A stretch of DNA of 18,808 nt from Methanosarcinales archaeon (GTDB lineage Archaea > Halobacteriota > Syntropharchaeia > Alkanophagales > Methanospirareceae): contig JAODGL010000199.1 in NCBI GenBank assembly GCA_025464585.1, forward strand, positions 1 through 18,808, read 5' to 3'. The first letter of the stretch is position 1. Every line of letters starts with the position of its first letter. The notes under the pieces were generated by a model. That model saw nothing but the letters and a program-made list of their open reading frames with translations. It did no database searches and was not told where the DNA came from. The position numbers and the translations under genes were made by a program. Shown here in pieces: positions 1 through 7,554 of the stretch.

Positions 1-702
1 AATAATATCATAATGAAGTTTACTCCCCTCTTTGAACGTTATCTCCTGCTCGCTCACTTCCTGTACCGTCGTTCCTGTCATTATTTCAACACCTCTATCA
101 GAGAGGAATTTAGTTACATAAGTGGCTACGTTCTCGTTGGGGAAAGCGGGTAATATCCTCGGCATGAGCTCTATGAGGTATATCTTTGCGGATGCTCGTC
201 CTCTGAGGTAATCAACCAGTTCACCTGCAACTTCTACTCCAGTCAGCCCGGCACCTATAACAGCAATGCTGATTTTCCGGGAGTAATCGAGCCCATCAAG
301 CGCTTTTTTCGTCTCTATCGCGCCTTTTAAAGTGTTAACAGTGTGTGATAACTCTTCGGCTCCCCGGATGCCAAAAAATGTCTGTTCTGCACCGGTGGCA
401 ATAACGAGAAAATCATAGGGTATCTTCAGTCCTTCGCGGGTCTCCACCTCTTTCGCATCAAAATCAATATTTACAACCGCATCATTTATGAATTCCGCTT
501 TTATTTTCGATGCGAATCTATTTAAATCACCCGATATTTCTTCTGGTCTGACTTTTCCACTCAGTATCTCCGGATGCGCCGCCTGGTATTCAAGTCGCGT
601 TCTGCGGTCAATCATGGTTATATCAAGCTCTTTTGAGCGTTTTCTTAGCTTGCTTGCGACTTCTACGCCTCCAAATCCACAGCCCAGGACTACTACTTTC
701 AT
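1..702 (-). CDS. NAD(P)/FAD-dependent oxidoreductase (NDH-2 / sulfide:quinone reductase-like), partial
   Basis: Reading leftward from an ATG at 702, the frame stays open for 234 codons to the window edge, so the C-terminal part is missing. The N-terminus (MKVVVLGCGFGGVEVA) holds a GxGxxG dinucleotide-binding loop at residues 7-12. A second one, VIGAGLTGVEVAGEL, lies at about residues 148-162, and the linking IATGAE motif of two-dinucleotide flavoproteins is at about 101-106. This two-Rossmann layout is typical of type II NADH dehydrogenases and sulfide:quinone oxidoreductases, which pass electrons from NADH or sulfide to membrane quinones at the cytoplasmic face. The C-terminal membrane-binding part and the cysteines that separate these families are outside the window, so the substrate is uncertain. 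It is divergent from radC and is probably housekeeping flank rather than part of the defence island. Confidence 0.85.
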   Translation of the reverse strand, partial: MKVVVLGCGFGGVEVASKLRKRSKELDITMIDRRTRLEYQAAHPEILSGKVRPEEISGDLNRFASKIKAEFINDAVVNIDFDAKEVETREGLKIPYDFLVIATGAEQTFFGIRGAEELSHTVNTLKGAIETKKALDGLDYSRKISIAVIGAGLTGVEVAGELVDYLRGRASAKIYLIELMPRILPAFPNENVATYVTKFLSDRGVEIMTGTTVQEVSEQEITFKEGSKLHYDII

Positions 703-741
703 ATTTCTTGTAATACAGTTTGATTTGATTATCTCTGACAA

Positions 742-752
742 TAATTTTAATT
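742..752 (+). promoter_or_regulatory. Candidate TATA-like element for radC
   Basis: The A/T-rich stretch TAATTTTAATT lies about 25-35 bases before the ATG at 777, and there is no Shine-Dalgarno sequence before that ATG. This fits a leaderless or nearly leaderless archaeal transcript. The surrounding gap is very A/T-rich, including TTAA repeats at 749-759, so the exact box is uncertain. Confidence 0.35.
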
Positions 753-776
753 AATTAATTGATTCTTACTTTACTT

Positions 777-1724
777 ATGAAATCAGATTTACATGAAATC
801 TTCACTCCGGAAAAGAAGAAGATAATAGAGCTTTTAGTGGAGAAAAAGGCTTACCCGGTGTGTAGCAAGACCGGTAAAATATTTTTCTTGAAAACAGGAA
901 GAGATGACAGTTTTGAAGCGCTAAAGGAAAAAATTATTGAAAGGTTGGGACTGAAGACAGAAGAGGATTGTAAAAGTGTAAGAGAGATTATAAAAGCGGA
1001 ATTAGCAAAACGGAGGAAGACCAAACCTATAAGAAAGTGGATTAAAGAAGAGAGACCGAGGGAGATGCTGATAAAGCATGGTTCTGAAACACTTACGCCA
1101 GCAAAGTTGTTAGCAATCATTTTGATGACTGGCAGCGAGGGGGTGAGTGCAGAAGATCTGGCACGAAGGATATTGAACCATTTTGGCAGTTTAAGGGCAA
1201 TAGATTCTGCGTCTATTTTGGATTTGCAGGCAATTGAAGGGATTGGGGAAGCGAAGGCGGCACAGATAAAGGCAGCATTGGAAATTGGTAAGAGGCTAAT
1301 GCGGGAAGAAGCAGAGAAGAAAACGAAAATAAGAACCGTGAAGGATGTTGTTGAATACGTTTGTGATTACTATGCTCCTTATTTGAGGGACAAAGAGAAA
1401 GAGTTTTTCAATATAATTCTGTTAGATGGTAGGAATAAGGTGATTGATAATATAGAGTTGAGCAAAGGGAGCGTGTCAGCAAGCGTGGTGGATGTGAAGG
1501 AGATAATAAAAGAGGCGACGAAGAAGACGGCTTCTGCTATTATCATGGTGCATAATCACCCTTCCGGCGAGGCGGAACCCTCTAACGAGGATATAGAGAT
1601 TACGAGGCGAGTGGTTGAAGCTTGCAGTTTAATGGGCATAAAGGTCTTAGACCATATTGTGATAGGGAAAAATAAGAAAGATTATGTGAGTTTTATGGAT
1701 AAGGGGCTGATAAAGGGTGTGTGA
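777..1724 (+). CDS. radC: RadC-family JAB/MPN metalloprotease-fold protein with N-terminal extension
   Basis: The 315-aa product from the ATG at 777 has a canonical RadC core at about residues 84-315. The core starts at WIKEERPREMLIKHG, has a helix-hairpin-helix stretch (LQAIEGIGEAKAAQIKAAL, about 150-168), and ends in a JAB/MPN domain. The JAMM metal site looks complete: H259-N-H261-P-S-G followed by S269 and D272. About 83 residues come before the core (a charged helical stretch with PVCSKTGKIFFLK); bacterial RadC proteins usually begin close to the core. A TTG at 759 would add six residues (MILTLL). The ATG is preferred because it is a better start codon and sits at leaderless distance from an A/T-rich box. 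RadC is named for DNA repair, but its role is unsettled, and it is often found near mobile elements and defence loci. It converges on the HEPN gene with a 38-base gap. Confidence 0.92.
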   Translation: MKSDLHEIFTPEKKKIIELLVEKKAYPVCSKTGKIFFLKTGRDDSFEALKEKIIERLGLKTEEDCKSVREIIKAELAKRRKTKPIRKWIKEERPREMLIKHGSETLTPAKLLAIILMTGSEGVSAEDLARRILNHFGSLRAIDSASILDLQAIEGIGEAKAAQIKAALEIGKRLMREEAEKKTKIRTVKDVVEYVCDYYAPYLRDKEKEFFNIILLDGRNKVIDNIELSKGSVSASVVDVKEIIKEATKKTASAIIMVHNHPSGEAEPSNEDIEITRRVVEACSLMGIKVLDHIVIGKNKKDYVSFMDKGLIKGV

Positions 1725-1762
1725 ACGTGAGATTGTTCATTCAACGGAATACGTAATTGGAG

Positions 1763-2164
1763 TTATAACAACTTTAATGTAGATATAACCTGCCATGCTA
1801 ACTTTAAAGCCGTTACTACCATCGGTGACAACCCGGTTACAAAATCATCATAGTCTGCTTTTCTTCTATCTACTCGCAAGCGGTCTAAATTTATTCCTAT
1901 CTGTCTGCGCCTTTTGTCCATGCTGCTTTTAAACTTATCAGCAACATACCCATGAGCTTTCCCTGTTTTTGGAATAGCGGTATCTCGGTCGACATCGCGC
2001 AAGTAATTCCTGGCTTTACAAAATGCAGCATAATATGCTCTACTGATTGAAGAACGCAATTTCGCTTCCTCACTTGCTGAGGTGCCTGTTTGCCCAGCCA
2101 ACTCTTGCGCCAGATTTAAATACTCAGACCAATCAAAGGTCATCTGTATTCCACGTGGATGCAT
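1763..2164 (-). CDS. HEPN domain protein (PF05168-like), last gene of a three-gene unit
   Basis: This small all-helical protein (133 aa) has the hallmarks of HEPN proteins: the helix AKLRSSISRAYYAAFCKARN and a late RVDRRKADYDD segment matching the common R..ADY signature. HEPN proteins act as RNases or toxins, or as partners of nucleotidyltransferase antitoxins. The canonical R-x4-6-H catalytic motif is not visible: the only suitable His (in KAHGY) has no Arg 5-7 residues before it. It may therefore be a non-catalytic or divergent HEPN. Two starts are possible. The ATG at 2164 has GAGGG six bases upstream. The ATG at 2143 (MTFDWSEYLNLAQ) forms an ATGA overlap with the upstream stop and, from memory of similar bacterial proteins, aligns better with family N-termini. 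Translation is coupled to the 190-aa gene in either case. Confidence 0.8.
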   Translation of the reverse strand: MHPRGIQMTFDWSEYLNLAQELAGQTGTSASEEAKLRSSISRAYYAAFCKARNYLRDVDRDTAIPKTGKAHGYVADKFKSSMDKRRRQIGINLDRLRVDRRKADYDDFVTGLSPMVVTALKLAWQVISTLKLL

Positions 2165-2712
2165 AGTTTTCCCTCTGTATCAAGTGATGCATCTAACCAC
2201 CAGTTTCTATCAAACATCTCCAATCTATCAAGCGCCTCATCGGGAGTGAGATTTGTATGAATGAAAATCACCAGTTCTTTCTCATCTGGTGCTTCTGGGT
2301 CCGTGACGACTTCTAAGACAAGATCTGAGCTGGGAAAGTATTCTTTGATTTTTTTGTGCGCCTCCACCACCTGTGGTATAAGATATACATTATCACTAAG
2401 GAACTCATATATTTCTGCCGGATTTCGGAATGTGTAGATTCGGTTGAGTGATGTTACTTCTCGGCGTAAATACTCCAGACCGGTAAACTCCTCTATCAAC
2501 GCAAAAAGCTCTTTGAATCGTTTAATGCTACTTATCAATACCTCATCATCATAGCGTATTTCTCTATCTGAAATCCGGTCAAAAATGTTCTCAAAAAAAC
2601 GGCGATTTACTGAACCGAGACTTGATATTATGGTAGGTTCACCGGGTGTAGAAATCTCTTTTGTTAGAGGTTCCATGTTCTCAATGCCCGTGTCTAAGTA
2701 TGGACTAATCAT
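2140..2712 (-). CDS. Conserved hypothetical protein partnered with the HEPN gene
   Basis: I do not recognise a named family for this 190-aa protein. The N-terminal third is polar. The middle is helical (FLSDNVYLIPQVVEAHKKIK). The C-terminal part looks like an alpha/beta domain: a YFPSSDLVLEVVTDPEAPD segment, then strand ELVIFIHTNL, then a conserved-looking FDRNWWLDAS motif, ending in CIHVEYR. From memory, bacterial proteins with the same ending (FPxxxxLxLEVVxDPE ... FDxxWWL ... L.I..EY) also occur directly before this type of HEPN gene, which makes a functional pair likely. There is no nucleotidyltransferase GSxxxxxSDxD motif, so this is not an MNT antitoxin. Its ATG overlaps the upstream stop by 4 bases (ATGA), and GGGAGG lies 8 bases before it, so start and operon membership are well supported. 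It could be an antitoxin or a sensor; neither is shown. Confidence 0.82.
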   Translation of the reverse strand: MISPYLDTGIENMEPLTKEISTPGEPTIISSLGSVNRRFFENIFDRISDREIRYDDEVLISSIKRFKELFALIEEFTGLEYLRREVTSLNRIYTFRNPAEIYEFLSDNVYLIPQVVEAHKKIKEYFPSSDLVLEVVTDPEAPDEKELVIFIHTNLTPDEALDRLEMFDRNWWLDASLDTEGKLCIHVEYR

Positions 2713-3323
2713 TTTCTTTTCCTCCCAGCAAATTTTTCGAGAACTTCTTGTGAATATTTAAATAAATTCATAAAGTTATTTACATACTCTATAATTATAT
2801 CTGCATCCAAGCCCGTAACTTCATGATGATAATTGAAATTATAAGTGAGAGTACTCTCTCCTCGAGGTTCAATCGTAAGTTTTAGTAAATATGGTTCTCT
2901 CCGGGCATATATGACACATCCATAGTTTAATTCGTGCTCTGTTAAAATAGAAGATATATTAGCGGTAGAGCCAATGTTAATATTAATTTTTGGGAGATGC
3001 TCACCTTCAATGAGCCATACGAAATTAATCCCCAATGCTCTATATGGAATATGCGGCAATAGTTCTATATATCCCTTCCCAATACCTACTAAAGACTTTA
3101 GTGTGACATCATCATGTTTCTTTGCGGTAATTTGCAATCGCAGACGGTCAGCTATTAGAGAGAGGGAATCAGAATCAAAGAGTGAAAAATCAGGTGTATG
3201 TACAAATTGTTTTGGCTCTTCGGTTATTAAATGGTTCTCCTTCAACCATTGAGGAGATATTATGCTCGGATTATGCGCCGAAGCTAAAATCACCATGTCC
3301 GCTCTTTCTAATCTTATTTCCAT
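2709..3323 (-). CDS. Conserved hypothetical protein, first gene of the HEPN three-gene unit
   Basis: This 204-aa cytosolic protein has no signal peptide or membrane helix. The N-terminal part reads RADMVILASAHNPSIISPQWLKE then FVHTPDFSLFDSDS, followed by RLRLQIT and LLPHIPYRALGINF. Alternating beta strands and helices follow, with a charged C-terminus (KFAGRKRK). The pattern HNPSI...W...FVHTP...RLQI...LPHIPY.ALG.NF recalls a family of conserved hypothetical proteins that also accompany HEPN genes in bacteria, but I cannot give it a validated name or function. No catalytic motif is visible. The stop overlaps the next start (ATGA at 2709-2712). A TATA-like box at 3350-3361 and the lack of an SD suggest this gene leads its own transcript, although read-through from the methylase 40 bases upstream is possible. 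Confidence 0.82.
   Translation of the reverse strand: MEIRLERADMVILASAHNPSIISPQWLKENHLITEEPKQFVHTPDFSLFDSDSLSLIADRLRLQITAKKHDDVTLKSLVGIGKGYIELLPHIPYRALGINFVWLIEGEHLPKININIGSTANISSILTEHELNYGCVIYARREPYLLKLTIEPRGESTLTYNFNYHHEVTGLDADIIIEYVNNFMNLFKYSQEVLEKFAGRKRK
2721..2726 (-). promoter_or_regulatory. Ribosome binding site GGGAGG for the 190-aa gene
   Basis: GGGAGG lies 8 bases before the ATG at 2712, inside the end of the 204-aa gene. It fixes the start and shows SD-led translation within the operon. Confidence 0.75.
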
Positions 3324-3349
3324 TTCTTGTTTGTATATGCATACATTTA

Positions 3350-3361
3350 CTTTTATTTAAA
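3350..3361 (-). promoter_or_regulatory. TATA box for the HEPN three-gene unit
   Basis: On the minus strand TTTAAATAAAAG lies about 32 bases before the ATG at 3323, in the 40-base gap after the methylase stop. This is a good archaeal TATA box. No SD precedes the ATG, so a short leader of a few bases is predicted. Confidence 0.6.
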
Positions 3362-3363
3362 CT

Positions 3364-6216
3364 TCACCCAATCACTTCCCCATAATACTTCCGCACCACG
3401 CTGTCGGTGAACTTTGCTTCGCTGTCCTCAACGGTTCTGACGATTTTCGCAAGTGTGATGGCTTCCTCTACAAGCGATTCATCAAGTTCTTTCAACTTCT
3501 CCACAAACCTGCTTCTTGGATAAATATATGCGTAGTATTCAAGCAGATGCAAACAATCAACCGCGTTCCTGAGCTTTGGTTCTCTAACATCTATACCTCT
3601 GCCCTTTAGAAAACTATCAAACTTTGAAGCATCCGAAGGCTCCACGAGCACGTATTCTCTCTCCTTACCTCGTTTCACTATGTTCATCGTCTCAAGCTGA
3701 TTGGGGTCTGCACGTGTTGCGATTTTTAGTAGCGAAACGTCACTCCTGTCAAGACCCTTCTTATTCGCACCGCCGAACAGAACCTTCACCATCAAATAGA
3801 ACAATGATTCGGTGGATGTCACGGGTTTGCCCTTCACCTTCTCGCTCAACGCCATTGCTATTCCTAACGCGGTAAGCGGGAACGCGAACTCGTTTAAAAT
3901 ATACTCGACGTTGAGAACGCCTTTTGGTGAATAGATTTCTCTGTATGATGTTATAACGCTTAACGCTGCGGAAAGAGTCCCGATTAATACGTCCCGTCCA
4001 TTATGGATTCTTACCATCTTCTCAGCTCTTAGTTTCGCAGCAGCCAGAATCTCATTATACACTTTGCTTATTTCCACTCGCCCTTCTTGCGATTCTTTTT
4101 TCCATACAACGACAATAGAAGTATCTAAAGCGATTTTTCCCCTTGCAGTAACTCGTTGTGCTGATTCAGTCGCTAAAGGAAAAGCATTTTTCACATGGAA
4201 CCCAGCACTCTGCCACGCTGCTTCCAGCAAATTAGCCCATGCTTCGGGTGATGTGTGCGCATAGTATGTCACGAGCAATCCTTCATCTTCAAGCTTTTCT
4301 CGCATCACGATGAACGATTGCGTGAGCAGTTCCTGGAAATGCTTTGCTGCTATCTCGTTTCTGTTTGGCATCTCCATGAACCGACCGGGATTAGTGGATA
4401 TTTCACGTTTTGCGAACTCCAGCCACTGCGTCTTTGTTTCAACGAACTTCGCTCCTATTCGCTTGAAGAACGCATCAGCATGGAATCGAGGTGTTAATTG
4501 AACGCCATCGGAATCACTTAACGCTCGCTTCAGCCATACGTAATAGAAGTCCGAAAGTTCTGTGTACGGAACATCATCGGCATATGGCGGGTCTGTTACG
4601 ATTATGTCAAACTTATCATTCATTCTGGAAAGAGTGGTGGCATCATCGAGGATGGATTTGGTTTTTCCCTTACTTCCCGAAGTTTCGGTGGTAAGAGAGG
4701 ATTTATTAGTGTTAAATTGAGGTATAATATAGCTCAGATATCCCGAAGATGCTTCAATGTTTCGGTACCATGAACCAGTCCAATTGATGACAGGATTTTC
4801 CTCAAAATGGTTCCATATCATTGCTATTCCACGCATTGAAAGTGTGTGTCCCATGATAAGCGATTGATTCCACGCTGCACACGCAGAATTATAATCCGCA
4901 AACTTACAGAGACCAATAGCCAGATAACTCGTTACAGCCTCCGCATACCTGAACGCATCTTCCTCATTCAGTCCTTCTTTGATTTTCTCTGCTTCAATCC
5001 TCTTCCCCGCTTCTCTTATCAACTTCACAAGCTTTACGAGTGTTAGGAGCTGGCGTGGGTTGAATAGCTTATACCATCCTGTCATTCCGTAAAGAATTGG
5101 AAATAGATATCTGACACTATAATATGAAATCGGCTCATTCGGAATATCCGGTTCTCCTCCCGCAATCAATGCTTTAACCTTCTCCTTCGCCTTCTCCAGC
5201 TTCCCGTTATCTTCCTCATCGCAGGGTTCAAAAGCCAGGTCTTTATTGACTTTGACCTTCACGAGCAGCCTCTGTCTTGCGAACCGCTCATCGCCTGCAT
5301 GATACTTCCTCAATGCCCACTTCACGAACCATTCGAGGTTCGAACCTTCCATGAAGTGATTGCCTTCTGAATCAACAAGCCTGATGAGATTACCGCAGTT
5401 GAGGCATGTAGCCTGCTGGCTCCTCGCATTCAAATTCGGTTTCGGCACTTCGTAAACCGGCTCTCCGACTTTCACCCTGCCGGTTCTTGTGTCAACCTCA
5501 GCTCTTGAAACATCACCTTTGACATCAACGACTTCTATGTCTATGCTGTTGCCGTTCTTTACGGGTTTCATGAACGCAAGGCGTTTATATCCCTTGCTGG
5601 CTTTTACACGTGCAAGCCACCAGTTACCGACCAGCGGTGTCCATTTACCGCAATGTGGACATTTCACTTCCCACGTGCCTATGTTCACTACGACATCGTC
5701 ATCGTATAGCTCTTTTATATCTTCATCCTCTCGCAACCGTTCTGTTACCCGGTTGCCCCAGTATCTGACATCGTCAATCAGCTTCTCACCGTATCTCGCA
5801 GGATAATCTAAAACCGCCTTCAGGAAGATGTATGCTGCGGGAAGCAGTTCCACGGCGGTAACGTCCAGTCCCAATCGCAGTGCTTCAAGCGGGATGGAGC
5901 CGAAGCCAGCGAAAGGGTCAAGCAGTTTCTTAGCTTTGAAGTAGTCTTCGTAATCCGCAGTTACGGGATTTTCACGGTGCGGTGTCCTTTTCGCATTCAA
6001 TCGCACGATGTTCTTAAACGTTTCAATGCTTATATCTGCGGGCAGTAAAGAAGCGGCGATTACCGCTCTCGCTCCTATCAGCGGTTTACGAGTCCACCAG
6101 AAGACCATCTCCCAGTACGGCGGTCGCGCTCCTCCGGTCTTCTCCTTCGCTGACAATTCGTTTAGCTTCTCTATTACGTCTGATTCGATGAATTTTGACG
6201 ATTCGATGAGTCTCAT
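3364..6216 (-). CDS. DUF1156-type DNA methyltransferase (defence-associated)
   Basis: This 950-aa cytosolic DNA methylase opens with the DUF1156 signature (EKTGGARPPYWEMVFWWTRK then PLIGARAVIAASLLP, about residues 25-60). SAM-binding motif I, DPFAGFGS, is at 100-107, and catalytic motif IV, DPPY, at 542-545 within DIIVTDPPYADDVPYTELSD. DPPY marks amino-methyltransferases (N6-adenine or N4-cytosine). Motif I comes before motif IV with about 435 residues between them. That spacer holds two CxxC pairs (CPHC at 186-189, CLNC at 271-274) that could form one split zinc ribbon, and it may read the DNA target. DUF1156 methylases are known defence-island genes that co-occur with DUF499 ATPases and helicases, as here, though in this window the methylase is separated from them by a 5.6-kb opposite-strand unit. 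A TATA box about 28 bases before the ATG, with no SD, suggests a nearly leaderless transcript of its own. Confidence 0.92.
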   Translation of the reverse strand: MRLIESSKFIESDVIEKLNELSAKEKTGGARPPYWEMVFWWTRKPLIGARAVIAASLLPADISIETFKNIVRLNAKRTPHRENPVTADYEDYFKAKKLLDPFAGFGSIPLEALRLGLDVTAVELLPAAYIFLKAVLDYPARYGEKLIDDVRYWGNRVTERLREDEDIKELYDDDVVVNIGTWEVKCPHCGKWTPLVGNWWLARVKASKGYKRLAFMKPVKNGNSIDIEVVDVKGDVSRAEVDTRTGRVKVGEPVYEVPKPNLNARSQQATCLNCGNLIRLVDSEGNHFMEGSNLEWFVKWALRKYHAGDERFARQRLLVKVKVNKDLAFEPCDEEDNGKLEKAKEKVKALIAGGEPDIPNEPISYYSVRYLFPILYGMTGWYKLFNPRQLLTLVKLVKLIREAGKRIEAEKIKEGLNEEDAFRYAEAVTSYLAIGLCKFADYNSACAAWNQSLIMGHTLSMRGIAMIWNHFEENPVINWTGSWYRNIEASSGYLSYIIPQFNTNKSSLTTETSGSKGKTKSILDDATTLSRMNDKFDIIVTDPPYADDVPYTELSDFYYVWLKRALSDSDGVQLTPRFHADAFFKRIGAKFVETKTQWLEFAKREISTNPGRFMEMPNRNEIAAKHFQELLTQSFIVMREKLEDEGLLVTYYAHTSPEAWANLLEAAWQSAGFHVKNAFPLATESAQRVTARGKIALDTSIVVVWKKESQEGRVEISKVYNEILAAAKLRAEKMVRIHNGRDVLIGTLSAALSVITSYREIYSPKGVLNVEYILNEFAFPLTALGIAMALSEKVKGKPVTSTESLFYLMVKVLFGGANKKGLDRSDVSLLKIATRADPNQLETMNIVKRGKEREYVLVEPSDASKFDSFLKGRGIDVREPKLRNAVDCLHLLEYYAYIYPRSRFVEKLKELDESLVEEAITLAKIVRTVEDSEAKFTDSVVRKYYGEVIG

Positions 6217-6239
6217 TGATATGGTGTGGGTGATAAAAG

Positions 6240-6248
6240 TATATAAAG
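6240..6248 (-). promoter_or_regulatory. TATA box of the DUF1156 methylase
   Basis: CTTTATATA on the minus strand is centred about 28 bases before the ATG at 6216. That is the expected distance for a transcript starting at or just before the start codon. The sequence between them has no SD. Confidence 0.7.
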
Positions 6249-6269
6249 CATGTGATGAGTCATGACATG
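6249..6269. promoter_or_regulatory. 21-bp imperfect palindrome in the divergent promoter region
   Basis: The left arm CATGTGATGA and right arm TCATGACATG flank one central G. Nine of the ten base pairs are complementary. The site directly abuts the methylase TATA box, on the side where BRE and activator sites lie, and is about 45 bases from the plus-strand TATA-like box. Its position and symmetry suggest a dimeric regulator's operator. No regulator gene is visible in the window. Confidence 0.5.
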
Positions 6270-6313
6270 AGAAGATATTCGAAACTGATAAAAAAAATGG
6301 AAGTGAACGAAAG

Positions 6314-6321
6314 TTTTATAT
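6314..6321 (+). promoter_or_regulatory. TATA-like box for the plus-strand unit
   Basis: TTTTATAT is centred about 20 bases before the ATG at 6337 and about 38 before the in-frame ATG at 6355. A start site about 26 bases downstream of the box would fall near 6343, which slightly favours translation from 6355. Confidence 0.5.
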
Positions 6322-6336
6322 GTTTAAGTAATCTGA

Positions 6337-7554
6337 ATGATTGAAAGAAACAAGATGGGGTTGCTTGAAGCTCTTGATTTCCACAAACGTTTGCAATCTG
6401 GAGAGGTGGGAGAGGGTGTAGAAGTTGAGTATCAACTTTATAGTTGGGGCGAAATCTACCCTCCTTTCCTCGGCGACCGTAAGAATTCGATAAATGCTCG
6501 ATATATTCTCCGGGACTTTCCCTTTAAGCTATTTAGTTCTTCGACACCGTACCAAACATTGCCACAGAAATTGTGCTTAACTTTTAAAGCTCCCTATGAG
6601 GAAAGGAGAGATACAGGGAGAGTTAGAATTGGAGGGATATTCCCGGAAGAAATAGCAAAGGAGTTTGCTGCGTTCCTCTCACTTATCACTCGTCGCAGAA
6701 TTTTTGTCAGCCGACAGATACGCTATAATGGATTGCCGATAGAACAGGAGGTAGACCTCTATAAGCGCTTACACTTTCAGGAGAGGCAAAAACTAAAAGA
6801 GATTGAGCCAAAGGAGGTCTACCAACTTTTGGGGAACCTTCAGGCTATGGATAGACACATTGCTAATGGTTTTATTTTAGCCATGCGGCTATATCATTCA
6901 GCCGTCGAGATGATGTATACTGAGCCTGAGTTCTCCTATCTTTTCTTAGTCACATGCTTAGAAGCGATTTCTTCAGCTGTATATAAAGACTACAGACCAA
7001 ACAATGAAGAGGATTTCTTAGACTCGAGATTTCCTGGATGGAGAGACCTAGTAAATACATCAAAACGGAAGGCTGAGTTAAAGGATTTATTATTGAAAAA
7101 TGAACGCTTCACGCTTAGAAAGTTATCGAAATTTGTCAACGAGAATGTGCCCGAGCACTTCTGGTCCGAGACAGAAGACGATGCGAAGCCAGACTACCTG
7201 ACAGGAATAATTGGAAGCTCGGGTCAAGAGAACTTTTTGCATTCTGATACTACTATTCGAGATTGGGAAAAAATAGAAAAAGAAAGTCTAACACGAGTAC
7301 TTCGAGACATCTACACTGCCAGGTCTAAATTGATCCATGAGGGGATTCGATTGCCATCAAGTATAGTGGTTGGACACTTTCACAGTGTGCCAATTGAAGC
7401 AATTGAAGAAGGTCCGCGGATTCCACCACTCTTGACGTTCGAGAGATTAGTTAGCTACTCAATGGTGGAATTCCTGCGTAAGCAGCAAGAACATTCTAAG
7501 GGTCATACGCAAGCTTTGACTATAAATCATGGAGGCACATCGAATGACATATAA
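6337..7554 (+). CDS. HEPN-domain protein (Apea-like), putative RNase, first gene of plus-strand unit
   Basis: This 405-aa protein has an unrecognised N-terminal half: a beta-rich stretch with RVRIGGIFPEEIAKEFAAFL at about residues 95-114. The C-terminal half is helical and resembles Apea-type HEPN proteins: LAMRLYHSAVEMM (181-193), YLFLVTCLEAISSAVY (201-216), and near the end IYTARSKLIHEGIRLP, which contains R329-x4-H334. R-x4-6-H is the catalytic motif of HEPN ribonucleases, so RNA cleavage is plausible. Proteins of this layout are usually annotated as hypothetical or Apea-like HEPN. The gene diverges from the methylase across 120 bases and overlaps the DUF262 gene by 11 bases, so those two are probably co-translated. 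An alternative start at 6355 (MGLLEALDF) fits the TATA position better. No SD is seen before either start. Confidence 0.78.
   Translation: MIERNKMGLLEALDFHKRLQSGEVGEGVEVEYQLYSWGEIYPPFLGDRKNSINARYILRDFPFKLFSSSTPYQTLPQKLCLTFKAPYEERRDTGRVRIGGIFPEEIAKEFAAFLSLITRRRIFVSRQIRYNGLPIEQEVDLYKRLHFQERQKLKEIEPKEVYQLLGNLQAMDRHIANGFILAMRLYHSAVEMMYTEPEFSYLFLVTCLEAISSAVYKDYRPNNEEDFLDSRFPGWRDLVNTSKRKAELKDLLLKNERFTLRKLSKFVNENVPEHFWSETEDDAKPDYLTGIIGSSGQENFLHSDTTIRDWEKIEKESLTRVLRDIYTARSKLIHEGIRLPSSIVVGHFHSVPIEAIEEGPRIPPLLTFERLVSYSMVEFLRKQQEHSKGHTQALTINHGGTSNDI
7531..7535 (+). promoter_or_regulatory. Ribosome binding site GGAGG for the DUF262 gene
   Basis: GGAGG sits 8 bases before the ATG at 7544. It overlaps the earlier in-frame ATG at 7529, which would add only five residues and has no comparable SD. 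The SD therefore selects 7544. Confidence 0.75.

Noticed and set aside
488..754. Plus-strand frame of 88 aa across the oxidoreductase
   Set aside because: It is antisense to a clear flavoprotein N-terminus and has no recognisable motif or SD.
759..776. TTG start for RadC at 759
   Set aside because: It would add MILTLL from A/T-rich promoter-like sequence with no SD; the ATG at 777 is better placed.
1763..2712. MNT/HEPN toxin-antitoxin pair
   Set aside because: The 190-aa partner has no GSxxxxxSDxD nucleotidyltransferase motif.
3331..3345. TATGCATA palindrome before the 204-aa gene
   Set aside because: Only 8 bp are symmetric and the flanks do not extend it; it is likely chance in A/T-rich DNA.
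7529..7543. ATG at 7529 as start of the DUF262 protein
   Set aside because: The GGAGG at 7531-7535 overlaps this codon and is ideally spaced for the ATG at 7544.
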